DNA of 64,000 nucleotides from Pseudoalteromonas luteoviolacea S2607 (GCF_001625575.1 NZ_AUXV01000017.1:62001-126000); one strand, 5' to 3'; shown: positions 46,230-58,917, counted from the stretch's first letter. Notes: generated from the letters alone by a model not told the origin. A program made the numbers and translations.

Positions 46230-46268
46230 AATGGCAAAAAAATGCGATGGTTGCAGCGTCTGCTAAGA

Positions 46269-46868
46269 TTACTGCCAAGGCCTAGCGGCTGCTAATTGCT
46301 GCTCGAATGCATCAATATGCTGATTAAGTTGCTCTGTTTCACCGATAAAGTCCAGTCCGCTTAATAATCTGGCTTTAATATCTGGGCGAACTGAAAATGG
46401 GATTGGTGCAAATTGGTCGCTAATAATGTGCTGACTTTCAAGATCAATCTCGACATGCACTTGCTCATGCTGTTCACACACTTCAAATAGGCTATCTAAC
46501 GTTTGGGTATCTAGTGCTATACACAGCATTTGGTTGTTACCGCAGTTATTGAAAAAAATATCTGCAAAGCTTTCCGCCAAAATAACCGTAAAACCATACT
46601 GTTTTAAAGCCCACGGTGCATGTTCACGCGACGACCCACAACCAAAATTATCACGGGTCAATAGAATCGTCGCACCTTGATAGCACGGATAATTTAAAAC
46701 AAACTCAGGGTCTGCATCTCCACTATCCAAATAGCGCCAATCATAAAATAGCGCCTCATCAAACCCGTCCCGGCTGGTCGAAGTCAAAAACTGTTTTGGA
46801 ATAATCTGGTCGGTATCTACATTGTTTTTATCCAAAGGTGCCATTAATCCAGTGTGATAAATACTCAT
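46269..46868 (-). CDS. leuD: 3-isopropylmalate dehydratase, small subunit
   Basis: 199 residues, the normal LeuD length. It shows the family landmarks [14 protein letters not shown] and [13 protein letters not shown]. With LeuC it isomerises 2-isopropylmalate to 3-isopropylmalate in leucine synthesis. Its ATG overlaps the leuC stop by 4 bases, as expected for coupled subunits, and it is the last gene of the operon before the terminator. Confidence 0.97.
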   Translation of the reverse strand: MSIYHTGLMAPLDKNNVDTDQIIPKQFLTSTSRDGFDEALFYDWRYLDSGDADPEFVLNYPCYQGATILLTRDNFGCGSSREHAPWALKQYGFTVILAESFADIFFNNCGNNQMLCIALDTQTLDSLFEVCEQHEQVHVEIDLESQHIISDQFAPIPFSVRPDIKARLLSGLDFIGETEQLNQHIDAFEQQLAAARPWQ

Positions 46869-48268
46869 GCTTGCGCTCCTCGGATATCAGTAAAACGTCC
46901 CGCAATTGCCGCCGCCGCTGCCATGGCTGGGCTCACTAAGTGAGTGCGTCCGCCGCGCCCTTGACGCCCTTCAAAATTTCGATTTGAAGTTGAGGCGCAG
47001 CGTTTTCCAGCGCCCAGTCTATCGTCATTCATAGCTAGGCACATCGAACAACCAGGTTCTCGCCATTCAAACCCAGCGGCGACAAAAATATCAGCTAACC
47101 CCTCCTCTTCGGCTTGTTGTTTGACCAAGCCAGAGCCAGGCACAATTAAAGCTTCTACGCCATCAGCCACTGTTTGACCTTTTACAATCTCTGCTGCTGC
47201 GCGCAAATCTTCAATACGACTATTGGTACAAGAACCAATAAATACCGTATCTACTTTGGCATCGGATAGTTTTTGCCCAGCTTCCAGGCCCATATATTTC
47301 AAGGCTGAGCGCATTGAGTCAGCTTTAATTAAGTCCTGTTCTTTATCAGGATCTGGGATAGGTTCATCAATGCCTATCACCTGCTCTGGACTTGTGCCCC
47401 ACGTCACTTGTGGCTGAATATCTTCTGCGGCCATTTCAACCACACGATCGAACTTCGCCCCTTCATCTGAGTGGAGTGTTTTCCAGTAGGTCACCGCCTG
47501 AGCAAACTCTTCGCCTTTTGGCGCGAATGGGCGTCCCTCAAGATATGCGTAAGTGGTTTCATCTGGTGCAATTAAACCGGCTTTAGCGCCCATTTCGATG
47601 CTCATATTGCACAGCGTCATGCGAGACTCCATTGATAAAGATTCAATGGCACTACCACAAAACTCAGCCACATACCCAGTACCACCAGCAGTACCCAATT
47701 CACCAATAACCGCCATGATTAAGTCTTTTGCAGTGACGGTTGGACGCAATTGACCATTTATTTGGATTTTTAGAGACTTCGCTTTTTTCTGCTGCAACGT
47801 TTGGGTTGCCAACACATGTTCAACTTCTGAGGTACCTATACCATGCGCTAATGCCCCAAAAGCGCCATGAGTTGAAGTGTGACTGTCTCCGCAAACAATG
47901 GTTGTGCCCGGCAAAGTGATCCCCTGCTCAGGCCCCATAACATGCACAATTCCTTGATTTATTGACTCCAAATCGTACAGTCGCACACCAAATTCTTTGC
48001 AGTTTTCTGCCAACGCTTGCAGTTGGTTTTTACTCACTTCACTGGCGGCATCAATCGAGCGGCTTTTTGTCGATACATTGTGATCCATTGTCGCAAAGGT
48101 TTTTTCTGGACAACGCACCGGGCGATTCTTTTCACGCAATCCTGCAAATGCTTGTGGAGAGGTAACCTCGTGGACTAAATGTCTATCCACATAAAGTAAG
48201 TCGGTTTGCTCGTTAATTTTGGCAACCACATGGGCTTGCCATATTTTGTCGTATAAAGTTTGTGCCAC
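46865..48268 (-). CDS. leuC: 3-isopropylmalate dehydratase, large subunit
   Basis: 467 residues, matching E. coli LeuC. The Fe-S cysteines are visible in IGSCTNSR and CSMCLAMN, and substrate residues in [13 protein letters not shown]. Aconitase-family [4Fe-4S] enzyme that works as a complex with LeuD. It starts at GTG 48268, with AAGGAAGGA upstream, 49 bases after the leuB stop. Confidence 0.97.
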   Translation of the reverse strand: MAQTLYDKIWQAHVVAKINEQTDLLYVDRHLVHEVTSPQAFAGLREKNRPVRCPEKTFATMDHNVSTKSRSIDAASEVSKNQLQALAENCKEFGVRLYDLESINQGIVHVMGPEQGITLPGTTIVCGDSHTSTHGAFGALAHGIGTSEVEHVLATQTLQQKKAKSLKIQINGQLRPTVTAKDLIMAVIGELGTAGGTGYVAEFCGSAIESLSMESRMTLCNMSIEMGAKAGLIAPDETTYAYLEGRPFAPKGEEFAQAVTYWKTLHSDEGAKFDRVVEMAAEDIQPQVTWGTSPEQVIGIDEPIPDPDKEQDLIKADSMRSALKYMGLEAGQKLSDAKVDTVFIGSCTNSRIEDLRAAAEIVKGQTVADGVEALIVPGSGLVKQQAEEEGLADIFVAAGFEWREPGCSMCLAMNDDRLGAGKRCASTSNRNFEGRQGRGGRTHLVSPAMAAAAAIAGRFTDIRGAQA

Positions 48269-48317
48269 TTGCTACATCCTTCCTTTAAACGCTAAATAAC
48301 GCATTCATGGTTTATGA

Positions 48318-50938
<2,621 letters not shown>

Positions 50939-50962
50939 TCCTATTTCCTCGCGCAAAATAAA

Positions 50963-50986
50963 AAACCCCGCTCAATGGCGGGGTTT
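50963..50986 (-). terminator. leu operon attenuator terminator
   Basis: Stem AAACCCCGC / GCGGGGTTT, 6-base loop, followed on the minus strand by a T-rich run, only 25 bases before leuA. Its 5' arm (CCCCGCC) can also pair with GGCGGGG at the end of the leader peptide gene (51018-51024), giving the mutually exclusive antiterminator expected for leucine attenuation. Confidence 0.88.
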
Positions 50987-51012
50987 GCTATTTGGTTGCT
51001 CACGACACGCAA

Positions 51013-51084
51013 CTAAGCCCCGCCCTTACTTAAAGTAATCAGTAAGAGGTTAAGCAAAATTGACAGTAGCGTGATGTTTTTCAT
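51013..51084 (-). CDS. leuL: leu operon leader peptide
   Basis: A 23-residue open frame MKNITLLSILLNLLLITLSK followed by GGA and TAG. Eight of its 23 residues are leucine, including a run of three. Ribosome stalling at these codons when leucyl-tRNA is scarce would favour the antiterminator and allow leuABCD transcription. An in-frame ATG four codons earlier could also be used. The leader ends 26 bases upstream of the attenuator hairpin. Confidence 0.88.
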   Translation of the reverse strand: MKNITLLSILLNLLLITLSKGGA

Positions 51085-51189
51085 TTGAGCAATCATACCT
51101 GTTGATGAATTGACTATGTTTTAACACGTGAAAAAACAACAGATCAAGCATAATTTTTTCACACCAACACCAAAAAGCAGGATCAAAAA

Positions 51190-51233
51190 GAAAATAAAAT
51201 CCACATTCCAAATAAATATTAAATTTTATTTTC
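51190..51233. repeat. Inverted repeat between leuL and fabR
   Basis: Perfect 11-base arms GAAAATAAAAT (51190-51200) and ATTTTATTTTC (51223-51233) separated by 22 AT-rich bases. It lies about 100 bases upstream of leuL, where a leu operon regulator (for example of the Lrp or LeuO type) could bind, or it may be only a feature of AT-rich DNA. Confidence 0.5.
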
Positions 51234-51305
51234 TTCCATATTCCTTCTTTTAGATTTTAATTTGATCAATATTGGACATCATGTGGTTAAAAATTGTGGA
51301 CGAAA

Positions 51306-51329
51306 AAAAACCGCCATTAGGCGGTTTTT
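51306..51329 (-). terminator. Terminator after fabR
   Basis: Stem AAAAACCGCC / GGCGGTTTTT with a 4-base loop; on the minus strand followed by a long T run. It lies 20 bases past the fabR stop. Confidence 0.85.
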
Positions 51330-51348
51330 CAATCAAACACAGAACGCG

Positions 51349-51969
51349 CTATAAGCTTTTATCAGACTCTTTTTGATACCCAGATGCGCCTTTGGCAATG
51401 TAACGCAATTGCCATATCAAGCGTTCGGTTAGTTCTTCTCGCTGTTGTAGGTCTAGATCCAGTGCTTCTGCACCTGAGCTAAATACAATGGTGACCATAG
51501 CTTCAGCTTGCATATAAGCATGGTGCGCTTCCATTTTTGTTTCCGATTCTAGGTAATGTGCTAACTCCAGAATAAAGTGTTTAATTTCACGTGCGACGGC
51601 GGCGCGAAAGGCCGGTGACGTACCTGAGCGCTCTCTCAACAACAACCGAAACTGGTTACTGGAAGTTTCAATGAACTCCATGAAGGTCAATACCGAGGTA
51701 TTGATAATACTTCCTCCACTTGCAATGCGACGCCTAGCTTGACGCATTAGCTGACGCAAGGTCAGGCCAGCCTCGTCAACCAATGTAAGGCCAAGTTCAT
51801 TCATGTCTTTAAAGTGACGGTAAAAAGAAGTTGGCGCTATACCCGCCTCACGTGCCACCTCACGTAAACTCAGATTTGAAAAACTGTGTTCCGCACTTAG
51901 TTGGTTAAATGCCGCCTCAATTAGCGCCTGTCGCGTTTTTTGCTTTTGTTGTGCACGCACACCCGACAT
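51349..51969 (-). CDS. fabR: TetR-family repressor of unsaturated fatty acid genes
   Basis: 206 residues. The N-terminal helix-turn-helix region ([21 protein letters not shown]) and the following MRQARRRIA and [22 protein letters not shown] segments are nearly the same as in E. coli FabR. FabR represses unsaturated-fatty-acid genes in response to the acyl pool. It is divergent from a desaturase gene, and a FabR-type operator lies in the gap, so it should control that gene and perhaps itself. Confidence 0.94.
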   Translation of the reverse strand: MSGVRAQQKQKTRQALIEAAFNQLSAEHSFSNLSLREVAREAGIAPTSFYRHFKDMNELGLTLVDEAGLTLRQLMRQARRRIASGGSIINTSVLTFMEFIETSSNQFRLLLRERSGTSPAFRAAVAREIKHFILELAHYLESETKMEAHHAYMQAEAMVTIVFSSGAEALDLDLQQREELTERLIWQLRYIAKGASGYQKESDKSL

Positions 51970-52020
51970 GAATGCCCCCTACTAAATTCGCTCTATTGTG
52001 CTCTTTGGGCAGTCTAATAC

Positions 52021-52049
52021 TTGACGGCGCAAGAATGAAATACTATTTT
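52021..52049 (+). promoter_or_regulatory. Sigma-70 promoter of the desaturase gene
   Basis: TTGACG (52021-52026), a 17-base spacer and TATTTT (52044-52049). The FabR operator begins at the next base, covering the start point. Confidence 0.65.
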
Positions 52050-52067
52050 AGCGTACAAGTGTACGCT
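52050..52067 (+). promoter_or_regulatory. FabR operator
   Basis: AGCGTACAAGTGTACGCT: perfect 8-base arms around a 2-base centre, the same core as the FabR sites of E. coli fabA and fabB. It lies between the desaturase -10 and its ATG. Confidence 0.88.
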
Positions 52068-52080
52068 GAGATTTTATAAA

Positions 52081-53214
52081 ATGAATAAACCGCCGATTAT
52101 TTGGACTAATGTAATATTTTTTAGTCTGTCTTTTTTAGCCGCTGTCACCCTCGTTCCATGGTATGGGTATGAGTATGGTTATACCCTGACCCACTGGGTT
52201 GCCTTTGTTGCCTGCATGTTTTACGCAGGTATGTCTATTACCGCTGGCTACCACCGTCTTTGGGCCCATAAAGCCTATGAAACACATCCCATCATCCAAG
52301 TTTTTTTTGCGCTGGGTGGCGCTTTTGCCCTGCAAAATAGTATTTTGCACTGGAGTAGTGATCACAGAGTTCATCATGGTCAGGTTGACGACCCAGTTAA
52401 AGACCCCTATGCGGCAACGCGCGGCTTTTGGTATAGCCATATTGGTTGGATGCTAAGAGACTATCAAGGCGACAACTACGGCGACTATAACAACGCGCGA
52501 GATCTACAGCGCAATAAAATTGTGATGTGGCAACACAAGCATTATTTAAAATTGGTTCTGCTAACGAACATTGGTATCCCGCTTCTTTTAGGTCTAGCAC
52601 TTGGCGATATCTTCGGCATGCTGCTACTTGCTGGTGTACTACGTTTAGTTCTAAGCCAACATTTCACCTTTTTTATTAACTCTTTGGCACACATTTGGGG
52701 CAGCCGCCCATACACTGAAAAAAATACCGCCAGAGACAATGGTTTCTTAGCACTACTAACATATGGCGAGGGGTATCATAACTTCCACCATATTTTTGCC
52801 AGTGACTATCGCAATGGTATTCGCTGGTATCATTACGATCCAACCAAGTGGATGATCCGCGCATTAGCCTATCTTGGTTTAGCCAGCAAATTAAAACGTA
52901 CACCTGTCGAGCGAATTGAAAAAGCCAAGGCAGAAACACTGCTGAACAAAACAAAAGTTACGCTAGCAAAATTGCCTTTAGCTCAAGATAAGCTTACATT
53001 GTTACAACAAGAATATGATTTACTTCTGAAAAAGCTTCAGCACTTCTGTGCAATACAGAAGCAAGTACTGGAAGCGAAAAAGCATGCCGTGTTAGAACAA
53101 TGCGAGCAATCTGCACTCCATAAACAATATTTGGAGTTAGAACAGGCTTGGCATACACAAAAACAGGCGTGGTTAGCACTTAACTCGAGGCTGTTAAAAG
53201 GCGCAGCAAGTTAG
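52081..53214 (+). CDS. Membrane acyl-CoA/fatty acid delta-9-type desaturase
   Basis: 377 residues. Four membrane helices lie in the first 220 residues. The three histidine boxes of the di-iron site are present: HRLWAH, HRVHH and HNFHH. It introduces a double bond into saturated acyl chains at the cytoplasmic membrane, using electrons from a reductase. The last 100 residues form a Lys/Glu/Leu/Gln-rich helical, probably coiled-coil tail. It is driven by the promoter at 52021 under FabR control, and sthA follows after 44 bases and may be cotranscribed. Chain position specificity cannot be read from the sequence. Confidence 0.92.
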   Translation: MNKPPIIWTNVIFFSLSFLAAVTLVPWYGYEYGYTLTHWVAFVACMFYAGMSITAGYHRLWAHKAYETHPIIQVFFALGGAFALQNSILHWSSDHRVHHGQVDDPVKDPYAATRGFWYSHIGWMLRDYQGDNYGDYNNARDLQRNKIVMWQHKHYLKLVLLTNIGIPLLLGLALGDIFGMLLLAGVLRLVLSQHFTFFINSLAHIWGSRPYTEKNTARDNGFLALLTYGEGYHNFHHIFASDYRNGIRWYHYDPTKWMIRALAYLGLASKLKRTPVERIEKAKAETLLNKTKVTLAKLPLAQDKLTLLQQEYDLLLKKLQHFCAIQKQVLEAKKHAVLEQCEQSALHKQYLELEQAWHTQKQAWLALNSRLLKGAAS

Positions 53215-53258
53215 CCCTATGCTGCCTACGGCCTCCCAATAGCAAGTAAGGCGAGGCC

Positions 53259-54695
53259 GTGACAAAATCAAAAGATAAACCAACAGACACTCCCGCAAAG
53301 TCATATCAATATGACGCCATAATCATCGGTACAGGCCCAGGTGGCGAAGGTGCCGCTATGAATTTGTCAAAAAGCCAGAAAAAAGTAGCCGTGATCGAAA
53401 AACAAACGGCGGTTGGTGGGGGCTGTGTACATTGGGGAACGATACCATCAAAAGCACTCAGGCACTCGGTAAGCCGCCTTATTGAATATAAGGCCAACCC
53501 GCTATATCGATTTACAGAGCGCCCTAAAAGGCTCACGTTTCAAGATATTTTAAATCATGCCAGCGATGTTATTGGCAAACAGTCTTCACTGCGTTCCAGC
53601 TTTTACGACCGTAATCGCATTCATATGTACCAAGGTGAAGCCAGTTTTGTAGACGCCCATACCATTCGCGTTACACACCTTGATGGCTCTCATGACACTC
53701 TCACAGCTCACACTATCGTTATCGCGACAGGTTCGCGACCCTACCGTCCACCTGGGGTCGACTTTGACCACCCACGAGTGTATGACAGCGACACGATTCT
53801 AAAACTCGAACATAATCCGCAGCGTGTTATTGTGTATGGTGCGGGGGTGATAGGCTGTGAATATGCGTCGATATTCAAAGGGCTGGGCGCTAAGGTCGAT
53901 CTCATCAATACCCGCGACAGACTATTGTCGTTTATGGATGATGAAATTTCTGATGCACTTAGCTACCACTTCTGGAATAGTGGCATCGTGATCCGCCATA
54001 ACGAAGAGTATGCAAAAGTAGAAACCTCTGACAAAGGGGTGATATTACATCTGCAGTCAGGTAAAAAAGTCAAAGCGGATTGTATTCTTTGGGCAAACGG
54101 CCGAACGGGTAATACAGACAGTTTAAACCTTGAAGCCGTGGGGTTAAAAGCTGATGGCCGAGGCCAGCTACGCGTCAATGAATACTACCAAACTGAAGTA
54201 AACAATATCTATGCCGTGGGTGATGTGATTGGCTACCCAAGTCTTGCGAGTGCTGCGTTTGATCAAGGCCGCATTGCAGCAAATGCCATCGCCAATGGAC
54301 AGTGCGACGATCGCTTAATTACCGATATTCCAACGGGCATCTACACGATTCCGGAAATGAGCTCTGTAGGTAAAACGGAGCAAGAGCTAACCGCTGCTAA
54401 GATTCCTTACGAAGTCGGTCGCGCTCAATTTAAGCATCTCGCGCGCGCGCAAATTGCCAGTACAGAAGTAGGCAGTTTGAAGATCTTATTTCACACCAAA
54501 ACCAAAGAAATACTGGGCATTCACTGCTTTGGCGAGCGTGCATCAGAAATTGTCCACATTGGTCAAGCCATCATGGAGCAAAAAGGTGAGGGCAATAACG
54601 TTGAATATTTTGTCAATACTACCTTCAATTACCCGACGATGGCTGAAGCCTACCGTGTTGCTGCGCTGAATGGCTTGAACAGGTTGTGTGACTAA
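53259..54695 (+). CDS. sthA: Soluble pyridine nucleotide transhydrogenase
   Basis: 478 residues, slightly longer than E. coli SthA because of a polar 16-residue N-terminal extension. FAD-binding GTGPGGEG, the SthA-specific [17 protein letters not shown] (a single Cys in place of the CxxxxC disulfide of lipoamide dehydrogenases), NAD(P)-binding [12 protein letters not shown] and the C-terminal [24 protein letters not shown] all match SthA. It equilibrates NADPH with NAD+ in the cytosol. GTG 53259 is the start, with AAGGCGAG upstream. It lies downstream of the desaturase on the same strand. Confidence 0.95.
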   Translation: MTKSKDKPTDTPAKSYQYDAIIIGTGPGGEGAAMNLSKSQKKVAVIEKQTAVGGGCVHWGTIPSKALRHSVSRLIEYKANPLYRFTERPKRLTFQDILNHASDVIGKQSSLRSSFYDRNRIHMYQGEASFVDAHTIRVTHLDGSHDTLTAHTIVIATGSRPYRPPGVDFDHPRVYDSDTILKLEHNPQRVIVYGAGVIGCEYASIFKGLGAKVDLINTRDRLLSFMDDEISDALSYHFWNSGIVIRHNEEYAKVETSDKGVILHLQSGKKVKADCILWANGRTGNTDSLNLEAVGLKADGRGQLRVNEYYQTEVNNIYAVGDVIGYPSLASAAFDQGRIAANAIANGQCDDRLITDIPTGIYTIPEMSSVGKTEQELTAAKIPYEVGRAQFKHLARAQIASTEVGSLKILFHTKTKEILGIHCFGERASEIVHIGQAIMEQKGEGNNVEYFVNTTFNYPTMAEAYRVAALNGLNRLCD

Positions 54696-54703
54696 TCAGG
54701 CAT

Positions 54704-54727
54704 AAGGCTGCGATTTAACGCAGCCTT
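54704..54727. terminator. Two-way terminator between sthA and the barrel gene
   Basis: Perfect 9-base stem AAGGCTGCG / CGCAGCCTT with a 6-base loop, 8 bases past the sthA stop and 4 bases from the convergent gene's stop. Confidence 0.65.
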
Positions 54728-54730
54728 GAT

Positions 54731-55993
54731 TTAAAAGCGATATTCACCACTCACTCGCCACAGTTGCTCAATTTGTCGAGTCGGAAAGTTACCATCGATC
54801 CGATTAGCCACTTTGGTTTCTAAGAATTGAAATTCAGCACCTAATCGCCAACTATCCGTGATACGCCACTTCAAAGTTGTAGTTATTGCCCCACCATCAC
54901 TTGCATTGGGGTCAAAAGTCCAGTGGTCCAAGTCTTTTACTTTGAATTGCTCAATACGCCCACTTAAACGAAATTTCTGCCAGCGATGGGTTATTAACAC
55001 AAACTGACTATCAAAATCATTGTCAACACCACGCGCTCTGCCCATTGCAGTATTGCCTGACATAGCCTGCGCTATCAAATGGGTTTGGCGGGTAATTTTA
55101 AACTTATATGCCAAGCTCCAAAATTTAGTGTCCCATGCATATTGGCCGGTTTCATAGTTTACTATTGCGGGATCACCGTTGTTGTCATACCAATACGCCC
55201 TTAATGAATGACGGTTTTGATAACTCCAATGGGCACCAATATAGTAACCAAAGCGCCCGTCAATCTCTGTGAAAGGCTCTATTTGCCATGCTTGACCACT
55301 GAGTTGAGGTGACATAAACCCCGCTGTAGGGCGTAGCCTCAACGATTCATTAAATACGGATTGTCTATCATGTGAAGAAAAACCGCGCCAAGACAATGCG
55401 GCACCGGTCGGGTCATTGCCTTTATAAACACCGACAAACCATTGCCAATTGTGCTCACTGGGCGTTTTCAAGCGTTTGCCACTGCGCTTTAGGCTGGCCT
55501 CTAGACCAAAAATCCTAAGTTCTTCACCCAGCCATGCATTCAACGCCGAATAATTGTAGTTATAAGGTGAAGACCAACCAATATCGGGGTTTTCTAAAGA
55601 CATTTTCGGATAGAAGCCGCCAACACGCAGTGCAGGCTGATAAGCGCCTTTGCTTATCGGTTTATATTGTGCGTAAAGCTCAGTAAAGCCGACTTTGCTT
55701 TCTGGATCTGGAACATACTGAACCACGCTATGGGCCGACCAGCTGCTGCTCAAGTCGAAGCGCGAGTCGAGTACAGCTCGACTTAAGTTCAAGCGATTGT
55801 CGCCTGCACCAAATCGATTGACCGACGCGCCTCGCTCATACCAAGAGGCATATTCACTGGCAGACTGCCAGCTTGCTTGTATATAGCCTTTATGTTGCGA
55901 CCCCTGACCATAGGCCAACGCACTTGCACTCAGCGCACCACTTAACAAACAGGCTGATAATACTTGGGATCTATTCATAGTCGTCAAATTCAT
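54731..55993 (-). CDS. Outer-membrane beta-barrel protein, porin-like
   Basis: 420 residues. Signal peptide ending near residue 28 (SASALAYG). The mature protein is made of alternating aromatic/polar strands and ends in VSGEYRF with a terminal Phe, as expected for an outer-membrane barrel of roughly 16 strands. It is second in a two-gene operon and overlaps the upstream cupredoxin-like gene by 23 bases; GGAAGA lies 8 bases before the ATG at 55993. A later in-frame ATG at 55978 is possible. Pairs of a cupredoxin-like protein with a barrel protein occur in other marine gammaproteobacteria, but their substrate is unknown to me. Confidence 0.75.
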   Translation of the reverse strand: MNLTTMNRSQVLSACLLSGALSASALAYGQGSQHKGYIQASWQSASEYASWYERGASVNRFGAGDNRLNLSRAVLDSRFDLSSSWSAHSVVQYVPDPESKVGFTELYAQYKPISKGAYQPALRVGGFYPKMSLENPDIGWSSPYNYNYSALNAWLGEELRIFGLEASLKRSGKRLKTPSEHNWQWFVGVYKGNDPTGAALSWRGFSSHDRQSVFNESLRLRPTAGFMSPQLSGQAWQIEPFTEIDGRFGYYIGAHWSYQNRHSLRAYWYDNNGDPAIVNYETGQYAWDTKFWSLAYKFKITRQTHLIAQAMSGNTAMGRARGVDNDFDSQFVLITHRWQKFRLSGRIEQFKVKDLDHWTFDPNASDGGAITTTLKWRITDSWRLGAEFQFLETKVANRIDGNFPTRQIEQLWRVSGEYRF

Positions 55994-56678
55994 CTGAAAA
56001 ATCTTCCTTTGGCTTGAACAACGACTGATTTAGTTGGTATGTCAGCGTTTGATTAGTTTTAATTTTTGCCATTGTCATAGATTCTGGCTGATCTAAATTA
56101 GCAAACCCTTCGTGCCACACGTTGATTGTTATGTCTTGCGCAAATGGTTTGGCCAATGCCACTTCGGCCACTCCTTGGTCATTCGTTATCGCAAAATGAG
56201 TTGAGTCCACAACCAAGATGTATCCCAACATCCAATCATGGATGTTGCACCCCAGCTCGACCACCCCCGTATTTGCAAACGTAAGCGCCTGTGGATTATC
56301 TCGATACAATTTAAATTCAAAAGGTTGTGCTGCTGAAAAGGAGTAAACATGGTGCAAAATTGAGTCGTAATTCGGAAAAGAAACCTGAGCCCCTTTTGGT
56401 ACTACCAAAATATGCGGGGTAAACGCTCTGTCTCGCTGCCCCATTTTATAGTCCAATTGCGTGACCGCATTTTGCTTGGTTAATTGGCTTCCTTCAAACC
56501 ACACAACCGCCCCATTCACTGGTTGACCGCTTTCATCAGTCACGTTAATGGTAACGGCTTTAGCGGTCATACTCGTAGCCCCTACTACCGAGAATAACCC
56601 CATCAATGCCACTGCAGATAACGTTCGCCTTTTCCTATTTTGCTTTGTTGGTATTTTTACTTGCTGTTGACGCTGCAT
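55971..56678 (-). CDS. Cupredoxin-like periplasmic protein
   Basis: 235 residues. A long basic N-terminus leads into a signal sequence ending near residue 41 (MTAKAVT). Type I copper ligands appear in order: His in SILHHVYSF, then Cys and His in GCNIHDWM, followed by Met, so a mononuclear copper site is likely. Similar proteins are often labelled methylamine utilisation protein, but no methylamine genes are near. The C-terminus is acidic (DFSDEFDDYE). It is followed, with 23 bases of overlap, by the barrel gene, and is divergent from the GH97 gene. Confidence 0.75.
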   Translation of the reverse strand: MQRQQQVKIPTKQNRKRRTLSAVALMGLFSVVGATSMTAKAVTINVTDESGQPVNGAVVWFEGSQLTKQNAVTQLDYKMGQRDRAFTPHILVVPKGAQVSFPNYDSILHHVYSFSAAQPFEFKLYRDNPQALTFANTGVVELGCNIHDWMLGYILVVDSTHFAITNDQGVAEVALAKPFAQDITINVWHEGFANLDQPESMTMAKIKTNQTLTYQLNQSLFKPKEDFSDEFDDYE

Positions 56679-56843
56679 ATAACGCTGTCCTTATCAGGCT
56701 TAATTTTTCATTTGAGTATAGACCGGACGACGTAAATAATGCATTCATCGCATTTTAAATTTGAATACGTATGCAAGCCATTTAGAGCCTATTGAATTGC
56801 CCTTAAGCTAGATGTAACTAATTGCACAAAGAGAATAAAAAAA

Positions 56844-58904
56844 ATGCGTTACCCAAACTCACTTAACCTTGTGGTTAGCCTGACCACAGGGCTTTTCGCA
56901 CTTAACATGACTGCCCATGCAGCCAGTTTCAGTGTTCAATCGCCAGATAAACAGCTTACTTTCACAATCAGTGATGATCATACTCAGCCCAAGTACCAAG
57001 TGGCGTTTCAAGGTCAAACGATTATAAACCCATCGTCACTGGGGTTCGATTTTGCCCGCGCGCCATCCATGCGCGACAATATGTTTATCAGCCATACCGA
57101 GCGCGCCAGCCAAAACAGCACTTGGCAGCAACCTTGGGGTGAAGCCAGAGAAATTACCGATCATCACAACGAATTACTCGTCACCTTTGCAGATAAAACC
57201 ACTAAAGCGACCCAGTACCGTGTTCGTATTCGTGTCTTTGATGATGGGTTGGGGTTCCGCTACGAAGTCAACCAAAACAGCGCACGCTATATCACGCGTG
57301 AACTCACCGAGTTTAGTATTACAGACAGTGACCAAAGCCAAGCTTGGTGGATCCCTGCCAGAGGTTGGAACCGCTATGAGTATACTTACAATACCACCTC
57401 ATTACATAAAGCTGCTCACGTACATACGCCGTTTACTTTTAAAAACAACCAGGGTGTACATATGAGCATTCACGAGGCTGCACTTGTGGACTATGCAGGC
57501 ATGACATTAAACCAGCGCAGGCCGGGCACCTTTGTCAGCGATTTAACGCCTTGGTCTGATGGCATAGCGGTGAAAACCAACGGGCAGTTTAAAACGCCTT
57601 GGCGCACCCTTCAAGTGGGCGACCAAGCCACTGATTTGCTGAACTCTCATCTTATTCTCAACCTGAATGAACCAAATAAACTGGGTGATGTATCTTGGGT
57701 TCAACCGGGGAAGTACACAGGGATTTGGTGGGGTATGCATATTGGCAAGCACACTTGGGGCAGCGGTGAAAAGCATGGCGCAACCACCGAGCGCACTAAA
57801 ACATACCTCAGCTTTGCCGCAGAGCACGGCTTTGATGGTGTGTTGGTTGAAGGCTGGAATGTCGGCTGGGATGGCGATTGGTTTTTCAACGGCGATGTAT
57901 TTAGTTTTACCCAAGCCTACCCTGATTTTGACATTGACGACATTAAGGCACATGCAGACAAAGTTGGCGCACGCCTGATAGGCCATCATGAAACATCTGG
58001 CAATGTCAGTAACTATCGAAAGCAAATGGATGATGCCTTTAAACTGTATGAACAAGCGGGTGTCACACAAGTAAAAACTGGCTATGTTGCAGATGGTGGC
58101 AATATCAAACGCATTGACGAGCGCGGCCATGCAAGATTCGAATGGCATGACGGACAGTTCATGGTGAACGAGTATTTAGACAACATCAAGCTGGCAGCAA
58201 AGCATAAAATTAGTATTAACACTCATGAACCAATCAAGGATACAGGTCTGCGTCGTACTTATCCAAACTGGCTTACCCGTGAAGGTGCAAGAGGTCAAGA
58301 GTTCAATGCATGGGGCACACCGCCGAATCCACCAGAGCACACACCAATGCTGGCCTTTACACGCATGCTGTCGGGCCCAATGGATTTTACACCGGGTATT
58401 TTTGATATGGGCTTTAATGGACTTGGTGACAAAACCAATAGACCACAAACAACGCTGGCAAAACAACTTGCCCTCTATGTTGTACTATACAGCCCTGTAC
58501 AAATGGCTGCGGATTTACCTGAAAATTACCTCGCTAGGCCAGATGCATTTCAGTTTATAAAGGATGTGCCAACGGATTGGGAACAAAGCATCGCGCTGGC
58601 TGGAGAAGTAGGAGACTACGTTGTATTTGCCCGTAAAGAGCGTGCGCGCGGAAAATATACTGGTAAAGATTGGTATTTAGGCGCAATTACCGACGAAGAT
58701 GCACGTCACCTTACTGTTGAATTAGACTTTTTGCCACCTGGCCAACGCTACGAAGCGCAAATTTATCAGGATGGAGACAACGCCAACTGGCAGCAAAACC
58801 CATATGCGCTGGCCGTTACAAAACAAATAGTGACCCACAAAGACAAGCTATCACTCAACCTAGCGACCAGTGGCGGAACCGCTATCCGCTTCAAAGCGCT
58901 GTAG
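56844..58904 (+). CDS. GH97 alpha-glucosidase, SusB-like
   Basis: 686 residues with a signal peptide ending near residue 27 (TAHAA). An N-terminal beta-sandwich (about 30-280) precedes a (beta/alpha)8 barrel (about 290-570) and a C-terminal sheet domain, the GH97 layout. The segments VKTGYVADGG, INTHEPIK and ARGQEFNAW correspond to those of Bacteroides SusB, where Glu residues at the latter two serve in the inverting mechanism; retaining GH97 alpha-galactosidases carry an Asp nucleophile instead. It should cleave alpha-glucosides in the periplasm. AGAGAAT precedes the ATG. It stands alone, with its own terminator; no other starch-use genes are visible. Confidence 0.92.
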   Translation: MRYPNSLNLVVSLTTGLFALNMTAHAASFSVQSPDKQLTFTISDDHTQPKYQVAFQGQTIINPSSLGFDFARAPSMRDNMFISHTERASQNSTWQQPWGEAREITDHHNELLVTFADKTTKATQYRVRIRVFDDGLGFRYEVNQNSARYITRELTEFSITDSDQSQAWWIPARGWNRYEYTYNTTSLHKAAHVHTPFTFKNNQGVHMSIHEAALVDYAGMTLNQRRPGTFVSDLTPWSDGIAVKTNGQFKTPWRTLQVGDQATDLLNSHLILNLNEPNKLGDVSWVQPGKYTGIWWGMHIGKHTWGSGEKHGATTERTKTYLSFAAEHGFDGVLVEGWNVGWDGDWFFNGDVFSFTQAYPDFDIDDIKAHADKVGARLIGHHETSGNVSNYRKQMDDAFKLYEQAGVTQVKTGYVADGGNIKRIDERGHARFEWHDGQFMVNEYLDNIKLAAKHKISINTHEPIKDTGLRRTYPNWLTREGARGQEFNAWGTPPNPPEHTPMLAFTRMLSGPMDFTPGIFDMGFNGLGDKTNRPQTTLAKQLALYVVLYSPVQMAADLPENYLARPDAFQFIKDVPTDWEQSIALAGEVGDYVVFARKERARGKYTGKDWYLGAITDEDARHLTVELDFLPPGQRYEAQIYQDGDNANWQQNPYALAVTKQIVTHKDKLSLNLATSGGTAIRFKAL

Positions 58905-58917
58905 ATTTCACTTGAAG

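Noticed and set aside
57543..58148. 201-residue minus-strand open frame inside the GH97 gene
   Set aside because: It is antisense to a conserved catalytic barrel and shows no recognisable domain or ribosome site.
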